This document shows positions 47,727-56,273 of a stretch of DNA of 64,000 nt, piece after piece. The number at the start of each line of letters is the position of its first letter. Within the stretch, counting starts at the first letter, position 1. The stretch lies in the NCBI RefSeq assembly GCF_000517105.1, contig NZ_KI912151.1, positions 582,460 to 646,459 on the forward strand, read 5' to 3'. The notes under the pieces were generated by a model. That model did no database searches. It worked only from the letters and a program-made list of their open reading frames with translations, and was not told the origin of the DNA. This DNA is from Fischerella sp. PCC 9605 (lineage in GTDB: Bacteria; Cyanobacteriota; Cyanobacteriia; Cyanobacteriales; Nostocaceae). A program made the position numbers and the translations under genes.

Positions 47727-48029
47727 ATGCCCAAACCTCGTCCACTACAAATCCGAGAATTACGGCTAATTTCACTCTACAGCAATTGGGAATTCGGTAT
47801 GACACCAACAGCATTTTATACCAAATGGGCAGTCAGCTACGAACAAATTGCCCTAATCTGCTCCCGTTCTGATTCCACAGTCAGGAGTTGGTTTAGAACT
47901 GGTCGCAATCGACGCAATCCAACACGTAATGATTTACTGCATCTAGCATTGATGGATTTCTTGCTTGAACATTTTGAGGAGATTCCCGAACAAATTTTGT
48001 ACCTGCTATGTCTTCCTAATTCTCAGTAA
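47727..48029 (+). CDS. Small helix-turn-helix protein
   Basis: 100 residues from the ATG at 47727 (MPKPRPLQIRELRLISLYSN). The HTH is in VSYEQIALICSRSDSTVRSW followed by FRTGRNRRNPTR. The rest is helical (HLALMDFLLEHFEEIPEQIL). An earlier start at 47646 is rejected because it lies in the heptamer tract. It may be a regulator or antitoxin for the toxin gene upstream. Confidence 0.7.
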   Translation: MPKPRPLQIRELRLISLYSNWEFGMTPTAFYTKWAVSYEQIALICSRSDSTVRSWFRTGRNRRNPTRNDLLHLALMDFLLEHFEEIPEQILYLLCLPNSQ

Positions 48030-48239
48030 TGATTTAGATTAAAAGGGATTGGGGACAGGTGATTAGGGACTGGGGACTAGGTTGAAGCGGAAAAATTTGG
48101 AAGGGGATTTAAACTGGTCTTGATTGTTTTAAGCTTTTTTGTTCATAAAATATCGATTTTGTCAATATCGCCTTGACCTGTCTTTGCAAATATTTCTTGG
48201 CTAAGGTGATTGTAGGCAATTTCAAAGTGTATTCAGAGA

Positions 48240-48307
48240 AGTAAAAAGTCAAAAGTAAAAAGTTAAAAGACTTTATCTTTTGCCTTTTAACTTTTATCTT
48301 TTACTTG
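48240..48307. repeat. Heptamer tract before the 65-residue gene
   Basis: AGTAAAAAGTCAAAAG on the left and TTTTATCTTTTACTTGG on the right, directly before GGAGCGAAGCGATG. Confidence 0.6.
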
Positions 48308-48317
48308 GAGCGAAGCG

Positions 48318-48515
48318 ATGGTGACTTATTCTGAGCAATTGCATCCGTGGTGTATTATTCGTGTTCTCTCTGAGAATCAACATCAGATAGTTGCACGATT
48401 TCGCCGTCAAAACGAAGCTGCTGCTTATTTACAAGTCCTGCATAACTCTGCCAAAACTGCAAATTTTTTGCTGGTTTTTGAAGCACAGGGCTTACAGAAG
48501 TTACCTGATGCTTAA
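48318..48515 (+). CDS. Small protein of unknown function
   Basis: 65 residues, mixed alpha/beta (WCIIRVLSENQHQIVARFRR, EAAAYLQVLHNSAK). GGAGCG lies 11 bases before the ATG. Pattern and length recall a family of small cyanobacterial proteins of unknown role; no function is assigned. Confidence 0.55.
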   Translation: MVTYSEQLHPWCIIRVLSENQHQIVARFRRQNEAAAYLQVLHNSAKTANFLLVFEAQGLQKLPDA

Positions 48516-48531
48516 CACTTTGAGTTGACTG

Positions 48532-48647
48532 ATACTAAGTTACAGTCAAAGATAGTACTTCCCTCACCCCGCCTCTCCCAATTTGGGAGAGGCGGGGTGA
48601 GGGCACGAATTACTATTCTATTGCTATGTCTGAACACAACTTGGTGT
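48532..48647. mobile_element. MITE-like element, family 1, copy 2
   Basis: 116 bases. Ends ATACTAAGTTACAGTCAAAG and CTGAACACAACTTGGTGT; inner palindrome CTCTCCCAATTTGGGAGAG. It stops directly against a lone CRISPR repeat. Confidence 0.75.
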
Positions 48648-48677
48648 GACTTCTTATGAAGTCGAATTAATGGAAAC
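48648..48677 (+). CRISPR. Solitary CRISPR repeat unit
   Basis: GACTTC, TTAT, GAAGTC, then GAATTAATGGAAAC. It has the same 3' half as both arrays but a third stem sequence, still perfectly paired, with a TTAT loop. No second unit follows within 150 bases. Its 5' edge is the MITE. Confidence 0.8.
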
Positions 48678-48689
48678 GTTTGCACTTTG

Positions 48690-48812
48690 ATTATGTTAAA
48701 AGTCAAAAAGTTAAAAGTAAAAAGAAATTAATCTCTGATTACTTTTAACTTTTTACTTTTTACCTCTTTTTTTCTTTCTTTTGCCTTTTAACTTTTTACT
48801 TTTGCCTTATTC
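48690..48812. repeat. Heptamer tract
   Basis: AAAAGTC/AAAAGTT units, then TTTTTAC units, between the lone repeat and the end of the NACHT-FGE gene. Confidence 0.65.
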
Positions 48813-48821
48813 GGTCAAAGG

Positions 48822-51800
48822 CTATTTCATCCTTGTCGTAACAACAGATACCACCCGAAACCCGATGTTCAGCTTCCTGGCGTCTGGGACGCCGTAGCTG
48901 CTGCGAGTGGCAGAACGACATTTTCCAGGATTGTTGTTCCAAGAACCACCGCGCATCAATCGGTTTTGAATATCATTTTGATTCTCATCTATCCATGCAC
49001 TCCCATCTGTGGGTGCTCCCTCGTAGTTTTCATGCCAAGTATCTGCACACCATTCCCAGACTAAGCCGTGCATGTCGTATAAACCAAAGGCATTAGCTAC
49101 CTGAAACATCCCAACAGGAGTAGTTTCGCTACGATTTATACCTTTATCTTCAGAACCATAGATATAGCTGCAATTATAATTCGCCAAATCACTTGAAATC
49201 GTCTCACCAAAGTGAAATGGGGTTGTTGTTCCCGCACGACATGCATATTCCCACTCGGCTTCGCTTGGCAGCCGAAATTCCTGCCCTGTTTTTTGAGAAA
49301 GTCTGGCACAAAATTCTACAGCATCGTACCAATTCACTTGCTCGACAGGACGATCGCCGCCTTTGAAGTAAGACGGTTTGGGATCAAGGTTACGCTCTAC
49401 CTTTGGCAGTGATGCGATCGCCTGCCACTGCACCTGGGTAACTGGATACTTACCCATTAAGAATGACGAGATGGTCACTTGATGCTGGGGGCGCTCACTA
49501 TTATCTGAGTCTTTCTCTTGTGGAGGTGCACCCATGCAAAATGTACCGCCTGGAATTTGCACCATTTCTAATATGACCTGATTACCAAGGTCTATCTCCA
49601 CTGTGGGTGGATGTTCCACTAGGCGAATCGACTCTACTGTATTGTTGATTTGTGCAGTCAGCATGGGAATTTGTTCCCCAAGCTGCTTGAGTGCTTTGGC
49701 TGCTTCTCTGCGAACTTTGGCAACTTCGCTGTCATTTTCTAAAAGTCTATGCAAGCGAGGAATAGCTGAGATTGCATCTTTGCCTATAGTTCCCAAATCA
49801 GTTGCAGCACGGACACGGTATTCTGCCTCTGGTGCAGAAAGCTCCTGAATTAAAATTCGCACTCGTCGTTGGCGTTGAAATTGTCGGACTTTTTCCAGGT
49901 CTAAACCTGCCTTTTCGCCCACCTTCTCTGCCACAAAATCAGGAACATGGAACTGTTTCCCTTTCACCTCGCAACAGTCCCGCAGTGCTAACAAAAAGCC
50001 TTTAATTTCTTCTGGAAAACCTGGTTTGTCATTAGCCGCTTCTATTAAGTTATTCCAAGCTGCTTGATCGTCCCGATAGTTTTGAACCAAATATAACCCT
50101 GCTAGATACTCTGCGAGAGGATCGAGGCTGAAGCGCAGTGTTTGATTTTTGACACGAACTAAGGAGAGTCTCCTTTCCAGATACTTAAGGTGTTTTTGAG
50201 CGTTTTCTTTTGCTGTTTCTGCAACTGACTCCAAGGATTCTAGGGCTTTTAAAACTTCTGTACAACCAGCAGATTCCAGCTTGAAGGAAGGCTCTATGCA
50301 TTTCCATGCCACAACCTCAGCAATTTCATGAACCTTTTGATTATCCAGTTCGCCTTGAGTTGATTTATTTAATTCATCCAGGTATTGCAGCATCAAATCA
50401 GGCACGTTATCTGGTAAATCTTCGGTAAATTCACCTTCTTTGGCAGCAATCATTTGATCTGCGTAGAGTTTGACCAGTAGAATGGTGATGCCTTGTTTAT
50501 TAGGTTCTATTTGCTCAACTTGCCTGACACTTGCCATCCTCTCAAGGCGGCGATAAGCTTCTGAATAATCTAGCCCGTCAAACAGATGTGCCTTTCCCTT
50601 TTTTTCTAAGTATCGGTTGAGAAACGAGGCGAGGCTACCAACGGAAATCCGAAAGGGTTCTATGAAGCTTGGGGCTACTTCTGACCCTAAAATGTCCTTT
50701 AGGCGAGAAGTAACGATTAAGGCATTAGCTGGAAATTCCTTATTTTGTGGCTGAATCGCCTTGCGGGTTTCTGCACTCATTTCCGAGAGGTGATCGACAA
50801 TAACCAAAATCCGCCGCTTCGCTAGCAATTGCTTCAGTAGCTCCTCTGGGATAGGTTGGCCTTCCCGTGTTAGTTCTTTCAATAGCCCGCCAATGGTTTC
50901 TAACAAGGGCTGATCTAATTCTTCCTCAATCAAGATCGGCAGCATTTGGTGTTGGCAGAGGCGTTCATCTTTCTGTTTGGCCATCGACCACTTGGCAATT
51001 TGACAGGCAAGACTGGTCTTACCTGACCCACCTTCCCCGCAAATAACTAGCCGCACTTGGGATTTGGCAAAGGTGTTTGTTAGTGCTTTAGCGTTGAAAT
51101 CCTTGATGTCAACTTTCTGACCATTCAACACAAAAGGCTCAGCAATGTGTATTTTACGATTCTCAACCGTGGGACGACTATCAAATTGTTCTTGGGCAGT
51201 CTTAAGGCGCTTGTTTACCCACGCATCCAGCACTCTGGGATGATACTTGAGAAAGAGTAAGCACCGTAGCGAAACTGGCAAGTTGACAACAGGAATGGTA
51301 AAAGTCGCGGGCTTGACCCACTCATCTAGTTGTAACAAAAAGGTAGGGCGAACAATAAAGATGCCAAAATAGCCTACTAAATAACCAACTGCCAGCCATA
51401 TCCAGGGATTGTTCCCAAACCATTGAATTGCTTGGTAAAGGGGTTGGTCTGTCAGTTGGTTTAGCTTAGTTTGCAATGCATTGCGAGTCAGGCGCAAATC
51501 CTGGATGTCTTTTTCCTTAGTCTTCCATTTCCGTTTGTCTTTTTCCAAACGCTTGAGAGCTTCTTCCAAATTTTGCTTGAGGGTTTTCAGGTCTTGAATT
51601 GCTTGGTAGTCCCACTCTGACAGTGTATCCCCCTGCTTGTGTACCATTCTGCCAATTTGGATCAAAGCAGAAGCTGCATTAGTGCGAACTGCTTCATCAC
51701 TATCTCCCAAGGCTTCAACTACATCAGGTGCAACTTTCTGGGCATCTACTCCCATCTTTCCCAAGGCATCAGCGGCATTAGCTCTAATAGCTACCTCACT

Positions 51801-52031
51801 ATCGCTCAGGGCATTTGCCAATAATGGAACTGCGCCTTCCCCACACTGGACTACGTCATTACGGGCAGCTTTGAGAGCTTTTGCATCCTTGAATTGCTCT
51901 ATCTTTACGCGAATATCTGCTTGAGTACAATTCTGGGCTTTTATACTACCGCTGAGTAACAACGGTAACGACAAACTCAAAAGCGTCGCATTTAGCCATA
52001 GAGGTAATTTTTGTTGGATGCCCTTAGCCAT
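48822..52031 (-). CDS. HEAT-NACHT-HEAT-FGE membrane protein, possible DGR target
   Basis: 1069 residues: signal peptide, HEAT-like repeats (about 65-135, EVAIRANAADALGKMG), a coiled coil (about 155-195) and a membrane helix (WIWLAVGYLVGYFGIFIV, about 208-225). A NACHT NTPase follows (Walker A GEGGSGKT with Lys338, Walker B RILVIVDH). After more HEAT-type repeats comes a C-terminal formylglycine-generating-enzyme-like domain (about 825-1065, IPGGTFCMG, RLPSEAEWEYACRAGT, MRGGSWNNNPGKCRSA). STAND proteins with FGE lectin-like ends act as sensors in bacterial conflicts, and in cyanobacteria their last 40 residues are often variable regions of diversity-generating retroelements. Codons there include AGC AGC TAC GGC GTC, as expected from mutated AAC codons. 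No template repeat or DGR reverse transcriptase is in the window. Confidence 0.88.
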   Translation of the reverse strand: MAKGIQQKLPLWLNATLLSLSLPLLLSGSIKAQNCTQADIRVKIEQFKDAKALKAARNDVVQCGEGAVPLLANALSDSEVAIRANAADALGKMGVDAQKVAPDVVEALGDSDEAVRTNAASALIQIGRMVHKQGDTLSEWDYQAIQDLKTLKQNLEEALKRLEKDKRKWKTKEKDIQDLRLTRNALQTKLNQLTDQPLYQAIQWFGNNPWIWLAVGYLVGYFGIFIVRPTFLLQLDEWVKPATFTIPVVNLPVSLRCLLFLKYHPRVLDAWVNKRLKTAQEQFDSRPTVENRKIHIAEPFVLNGQKVDIKDFNAKALTNTFAKSQVRLVICGEGGSGKTSLACQIAKWSMAKQKDERLCQHQMLPILIEEELDQPLLETIGGLLKELTREGQPIPEELLKQLLAKRRILVIVDHLSEMSAETRKAIQPQNKEFPANALIVTSRLKDILGSEVAPSFIEPFRISVGSLASFLNRYLEKKGKAHLFDGLDYSEAYRRLERMASVRQVEQIEPNKQGITILLVKLYADQMIAAKEGEFTEDLPDNVPDLMLQYLDELNKSTQGELDNQKVHEIAEVVAWKCIEPSFKLESAGCTEVLKALESLESVAETAKENAQKHLKYLERRLSLVRVKNQTLRFSLDPLAEYLAGLYLVQNYRDDQAAWNNLIEAANDKPGFPEEIKGFLLALRDCCEVKGKQFHVPDFVAEKVGEKAGLDLEKVRQFQRQRRVRILIQELSAPEAEYRVRAATDLGTIGKDAISAIPRLHRLLENDSEVAKVRREAAKALKQLGEQIPMLTAQINNTVESIRLVEHPPTVEIDLGNQVILEMVQIPGGTFCMGAPPQEKDSDNSERPQHQVTISSFLMGKYPVTQVQWQAIASLPKVERNLDPKPSYFKGGDRPVEQVNWYDAVEFCARLSQKTGQEFRLPSEAEWEYACRAGTTTPFHFGETISSDLANYNCSYIYGSEDKGINRSETTPVGMFQVANAFGLYDMHGLVWEWCADTWHENYEGAPTDGSAWIDENQNDIQNRLMRGGSWNNNPGKCRSATRSSYGVPDARKLNIGFRVVSVVTTRMK

Positions 52032-52106
52032 GTACTCATACCAAATATGCTATTTTTGCAGCATACAGCAGATTCCAAGTGAATCAAGTACAGTTAGCAA
52101 ATCCTT

Positions 52107-52159
52107 CACCCTCTTTCCCTCTCCCAAAATTGAGAGAGGGAAAGAGGGTGAGGGTGTAC
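52107..52159. repeat. Long palindrome upstream of NACHT-FGE gene
   Basis: CACCCTCTTTCCCTCTC pairs with GAGAGGGAAAGAGGGTG around CCAAAATTGA. It resembles the core of the family 1 MITE but lacks its ends. Confidence 0.65.
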
Positions 52160-52226
52160 TTCATTTCCATGCAAAGTGCTGTATCAAATATCTTCTTGCC
52201 CACATAAAAAAGGTAGGGTTGTTTCA

Positions 52227-52438
52227 TTAGCCCTTTCAAGGTGTAATGTATTTTTCTTGGTGTCTCTACCCTGCGGGAAGCCGCCCTTGCGGGCGTCTAC
52301 GCTGCGCTCGAGGGCAAGCTTAGTGTCTTTGTGGTGAAAAAATTGACTTTTGAACCACCAAGGCACTAAGACACAAAGGTGAAAAGCCCAAAATTCGGGA
52401 AATTTTTTGAGGATTTTTACCCACCTTGAAAGGGCTAG
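52227..52438. mobile_element. MITE-like element, family 2, copy B
   Basis: Inverted copy of 40914-41070 with the ends TAGCCCTTTCAAGGTG / CACCTTGAAAGGGCTAG. A GC-rich block of about 56 bases (CTGCGGGAAGCCGCC, GCGTCTACGCTGCGCTCG) has entered it near 52266. The central segment (GGTGAAAAAATTGAC) is in the opposite sense relative to the arms when compared with copy A. Confidence 0.85.
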
Positions 52439-52477
52439 GTTGTTTCATTTTAAAGAAAAGAAGTCAACTACCGACTA

Positions 52478-52585
52478 TTTCAAAAGGGCGATCGCATTTC
52501 CAAAAAACCTAGTTTCAATATCTTCTGGAGACTAAGGTTGATTCTCACTTTTCAAAAGGGCGATCGCATTTCCAAAAAACCTAGT
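52478..52585. repeat. Two 36-base direct repeats with a 36-base spacer
   Basis: Identical units at 52478-52513 and 52550-52585 (TTTCAAAAGGGCGATCGC, ATTTCCAAAAAACCTAGT), period 72. They contain a HIP1 palindrome. The geometry is CRISPR-like, but the sequence is unrelated to the array repeats. Confidence 0.8.
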
Positions 52586-52906
52586 ACTGTATCATTCAGC
52601 AAACAGAATAAAATATGTATCAGATCAAAAGTGAATTCCACCAGACACTACATTTTTGCGCGAACCCCTAGCTGTTTTTATCGAACGCTTGTTATATAAG
52701 TTTCAAAAGCTTATCTGTACTAGCTTTGAGCGATTTTCTCTCAAAACGAGGTTCGCGAAAACGCTGAAATCCTTACCACAAATGATTTCTGGGCAATTTT
52801 ACACATCAAGGCATTTGACAGGCGATGGCTGAAACGGTACTTTTGGATCTGGTTCGCGAAATTAGGTACTGTAAGTCTTTTATTTCAAGGCTTTCAAACC
52901 CCAGCA
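52586..52906 (+). promoter_or_regulatory. Leader of CRISPR array 2
   Basis: A motif occurs three times: inverted TTTTTGCGCGAACCCC (about 52652), then GAGGTTCGCGAAAACG (about 52749) and CTGGTTCGCGAAATTAGG (about 52849). The last copy ends about 40 bases before the first repeat, as in array 1. ATGGCTGAAA (52825-52834) and GTAAGTC...AAGGCTTTCAA are shared with leader 1. Confidence 0.7.
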
Positions 52907-55900
52907 GTCTCCACTAACAATGTGGAGGCGAATTAATGGAAACTTGGCTCTATCTGCTGCTAGTATCGGATTGCGGCAAGTCTCCACTAACAATGTGGAG
53001 GCGAATTAATGGAAACTCCAAAGAGGGAACTCTTACACTGCTTGTAATTTGTCTCCACTAACAATGTGGAGGCGAATTAATGGAAACCATGACCGAATGC
53101 AAACCTTAGCCTCAGGCTTCGGGTCTCCACTAACAATGTGGAGGCGAATTAATGGAAACTTCATTAGCTAGTAGTGTAGAACTACCCGACAGTAGTCTCC
53201 ACTAACAATGTGGAGGCGAATTAATGGAAACGTCTTGTAAGAAGGTTGCACGCACTTCTTACTCTTGTCTCCACTAACAATGTGGAGGCGAATTAATGGA
53301 AACGGCAGTTTAGTGAGTTTCCGGTGACGGCTCCTAACGTCTCCACTAACAATGTGGAGGCGAATTAATGGAAACGATACGCGCTATTTATCTAACGCAA
53401 TTAAAAAACTACCGTCTCCACTAACAATGTGGAGGCGAATTAATGGAAACATTTCTTTCTGAAGAAGATAAAAATAATATTAGATTGTCTCCACTAACAA
53501 TGTGGAGGCGAATTAATGGAAACGCTTAAGAAGAATATATATATATATGTAATGAAGATGTCTCCACTAACAATGTGGAGGCGAATTAATGGAAACAATC
53601 CGGAAAATCAGAATGAAGCGAATAATAGAGCAGTCTCCACTAACAATGTGGAGGCGAATTAATGGAAACGCTTTATGTTTAAATACAATTTCCTTACAGT
53701 TTGTCTCCACTAACAATGTGGAGGCGAATTAATGGAAACAGTAATTGTTAATACAGTGATTAAACTACTGGATTGTCTCCACTAACAATGTGGAGGCGAA
53801 TTAATGGAAACCTCCCAGGCGGTGACGCATCCGGATTTTGACAAAATCAATGTCTCCACTAACAATGTGGAGGCGAATTAATGGAAACTTGGCTGAGGTT
53901 CAATCCTCCGGAAACCCTAACAGCGTCTCCACTAACAATGTGGAGGCGAATTAATGGAAACTTCAACTTTCATCTGAGGGATGACAAACATCTGGGTCTC
54001 CACTAACAATGTGGAGGCGAATTAATGGAAACCTAATAGAACAGGGATTAGCCCGAGAGGATTTCCCGTCTCCACTAACAATGTGGAGGCGAATTAATGG
54101 AAACATTGCGCTGCAAGCCACCTCCCATAGCCTCGCCCGTCTCCACTAACAATGTGGAGGCGAATTAATGGAAACTGCTAGAATCATCAAGAAAGGTGAC
54201 AACGAATATGTCTCCACTAACAATGTGGAGGCGAATTAATGGAAACTAGATTTAGATGCCCACCATTTAGGATTAAATAGGTCTCCACTAACAATGTGGA
54301 GGCGAATTAATGGAAACCTCCCCCGCAAGCCTCCGCTCCTCTTTCCTCCCGTCTCCACTAACAATGTGGAGGCGAATTAATGGAAACCTAATAGCCGCGC
54401 TTCACACTTGGCTATGTGGAAGTCTCCACTAACAATGTGGAGGCGAATTAATGGAAACCATAGTTCAATCTCTAATAGGGATTTGTGTTTTTCGGTCTCC
54501 ACTAACAATGTGGAGGCGAATTAATGGAAACATCTGTATCGACATCTGCATTTGCTGTTATGGGTCTCCACTAACAATGTGGAGGCGAATTAATGGAAAC
54601 ATTGTGCTTCCTTGGTCTTCCAAGGGAATGGGAAGTCTCCACTAACAATGTGGAGGCGAATTAATGGAAACCCTTGATCGCTTGCTAATATTCGTTTTTT
54701 ACCATCGTTGAAGTCTCCACTAACAATGTGGAGGCGAATTAATGGAAACCAACAAGAATTTCGAGTCTGAAAAAAGACTGCGTGCATTGTCTCCACTAAC
54801 AATGTGGAGGCGAATTAATGGAAACAGCGCTGGATGCATCCCCACTACCGCCACCCCCACCAGTCTCCACTAACAATGTGGAGGCGAATTAATGGAAACT
54901 ATCACAAAACATAGCAGCCTCATCCATTTTACTGGTCTCCACTAACAATGTGGAGGCGAATTAATGGAAACACGCTTTACAAAGAAAGAAAGAGAAGAGA
55001 TAAAAGTCTCCACTAACAATGTGGAGGCGAATTAATGGAAACAAGAATAACCTAATTTAATTAATCGTCCATTATGTCTCCACTAACAATGTGGAGGCGA
55101 ATTAATGGAAACTTCAAACCCCATCTTAATCACCACTCGCTCTGCTGTCTCCACTAACAATGTGGAGGCGAATTAATGGAAACCTGGTGTTCGCCGCGCC
55201 AGATTAAATAGCATGAGGGCATCGCTGAGGGTCTCCACTAACAATGTGGAGGCGAATTAATGGAAACGGTTCAGGCGATAGATAGGCTAAACTAAGTTAC
55301 AGTCTCCACTAACAATGTGGAGGCGAATTAATGGAAACACGCCAGGAGTTAATTACAACTCATTCCAGATAGAGTCTCCACTAACAATGTGGAGGCGAAT
55401 TAATGGAAACCTCGATAAGCTTTGCTAATACTGTAGCTGGTGCGTAGGTCTCCACTAACAATGTGGAGGCGAATTAATGGAAACCCAGTTCTCTAATGCG
55501 ATCGCTTTGAGCAGGAATAGTCTCCACTAACAATGTGGAGGCGAATTAATGGAAACCTGATACCGCTTCGCTTCGCTGAACAATCCGATAGTCTCCACTA
55601 ACAATGTGGAGGCGAATTAATGGAAACATGTAATCCCCACTTCGTGCCGTGGAGCGCGGTGAGGTCTCCACTAACAATGTGGAGGCGAATTAATGGAAAC
55701 CCTTTAAGTTGTTCACTGGCGTTAATAGGATATTCAAGTCTCCACTAACAATGTGGAGGCGAATTAATGGAAACGTTTGTATCCAGCCCAAGGGTCAAAC
55801 TTATTGCCGTCTCCACTACAATGTGGAGGCGAATTAATGGAAACCATCAACGTAAACCATGCCTCGTCCGCAATACGAAGTCTCCACTAACAATGTGGAG

Positions 55901-55962
55901 GCGAATTAATGGAAACAGAAATTCGCTGGTATCATCTCTTGATACTACAGAGTCTCCACTAA
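52907..55962 (+). CRISPR. CRISPR array 2: 42 repeats plus a split terminal repeat
   Basis: 37-base repeats: GTCTCCACTAACAATGTGG followed by AGGCGAATTAATGGAAAC. CTCCAC and GTGGAG pair around TAACAAT. Spacers are mostly 34-38 bases; one after the repeat at 55147 is 47. The repeat at 55809 lacks one base in the loop (CACTACAAT). Bases 55952-55962 are the first 11 bases of a 43rd repeat, whose remainder lies at 56192-56217 beyond an inserted element. Orientation is plus. The repeat resembles, from memory, that of the Synechocystis III-B variant array. Confidence 0.97.
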
Positions 55963-56188
55963 TACCGATTTGAAAAAAGAATGCGACAAATAGATATTGT
56001 AGAGACGCTTCAAACAGCGCGTCTGGTCATCAGAATCTGTTGCAAACATTTATTGATATCAAATCCGTTTGATTAGTTATCGTATCTGCCCTCACCCCCT
56101 TCCCCTCTCCCAACTTGGGAGAGGGGTGTCCGACAAAGGTGAGGGTTTTTAATGAACATGAATTAGCCGGACTTGATATGAATCGGTA
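55963..56188. mobile_element. 226-base MITE-like insertion in the last repeat of array 2
   Basis: Ends TACCGATT and AATCGGTA. TAA is duplicated on both sides (55960-55962, 56189-56191). The inside holds a GTAGAGACGC segment and, from 56055, a unit beginning ATATCAAATCCG and ending CGGACTTGATAT, which recurs inverted at 58857-58991. No coding capacity. Confidence 0.85.
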
Positions 56189-56191
56189 TAA

Positions 56192-56217
56192 AAATGTAGA
56201 GGCGAATTAATGAAATC
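56192..56217 (+). CRISPR. Right half of the split terminal repeat of array 2
   Basis: AAATGTAGAGGCGAATTAAT then GAAATC. Joined to 55952-55962 it gives exactly 37 bases with four substitutions from the consensus. Confidence 0.85.
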
Positions 56218-56273
56218 CTAGCAGTACCGCCCCAACCAGTACCTCACAATCAACGATTAAGTACAAATTGTTA

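Noticed and set aside
54451-54802. Reading frames inside CRISPR array 2 (also 55767-55973)
   Set aside because: They are made of repeat and spacer sequence; the same peptide recurs with each repeat and has no coding signals.
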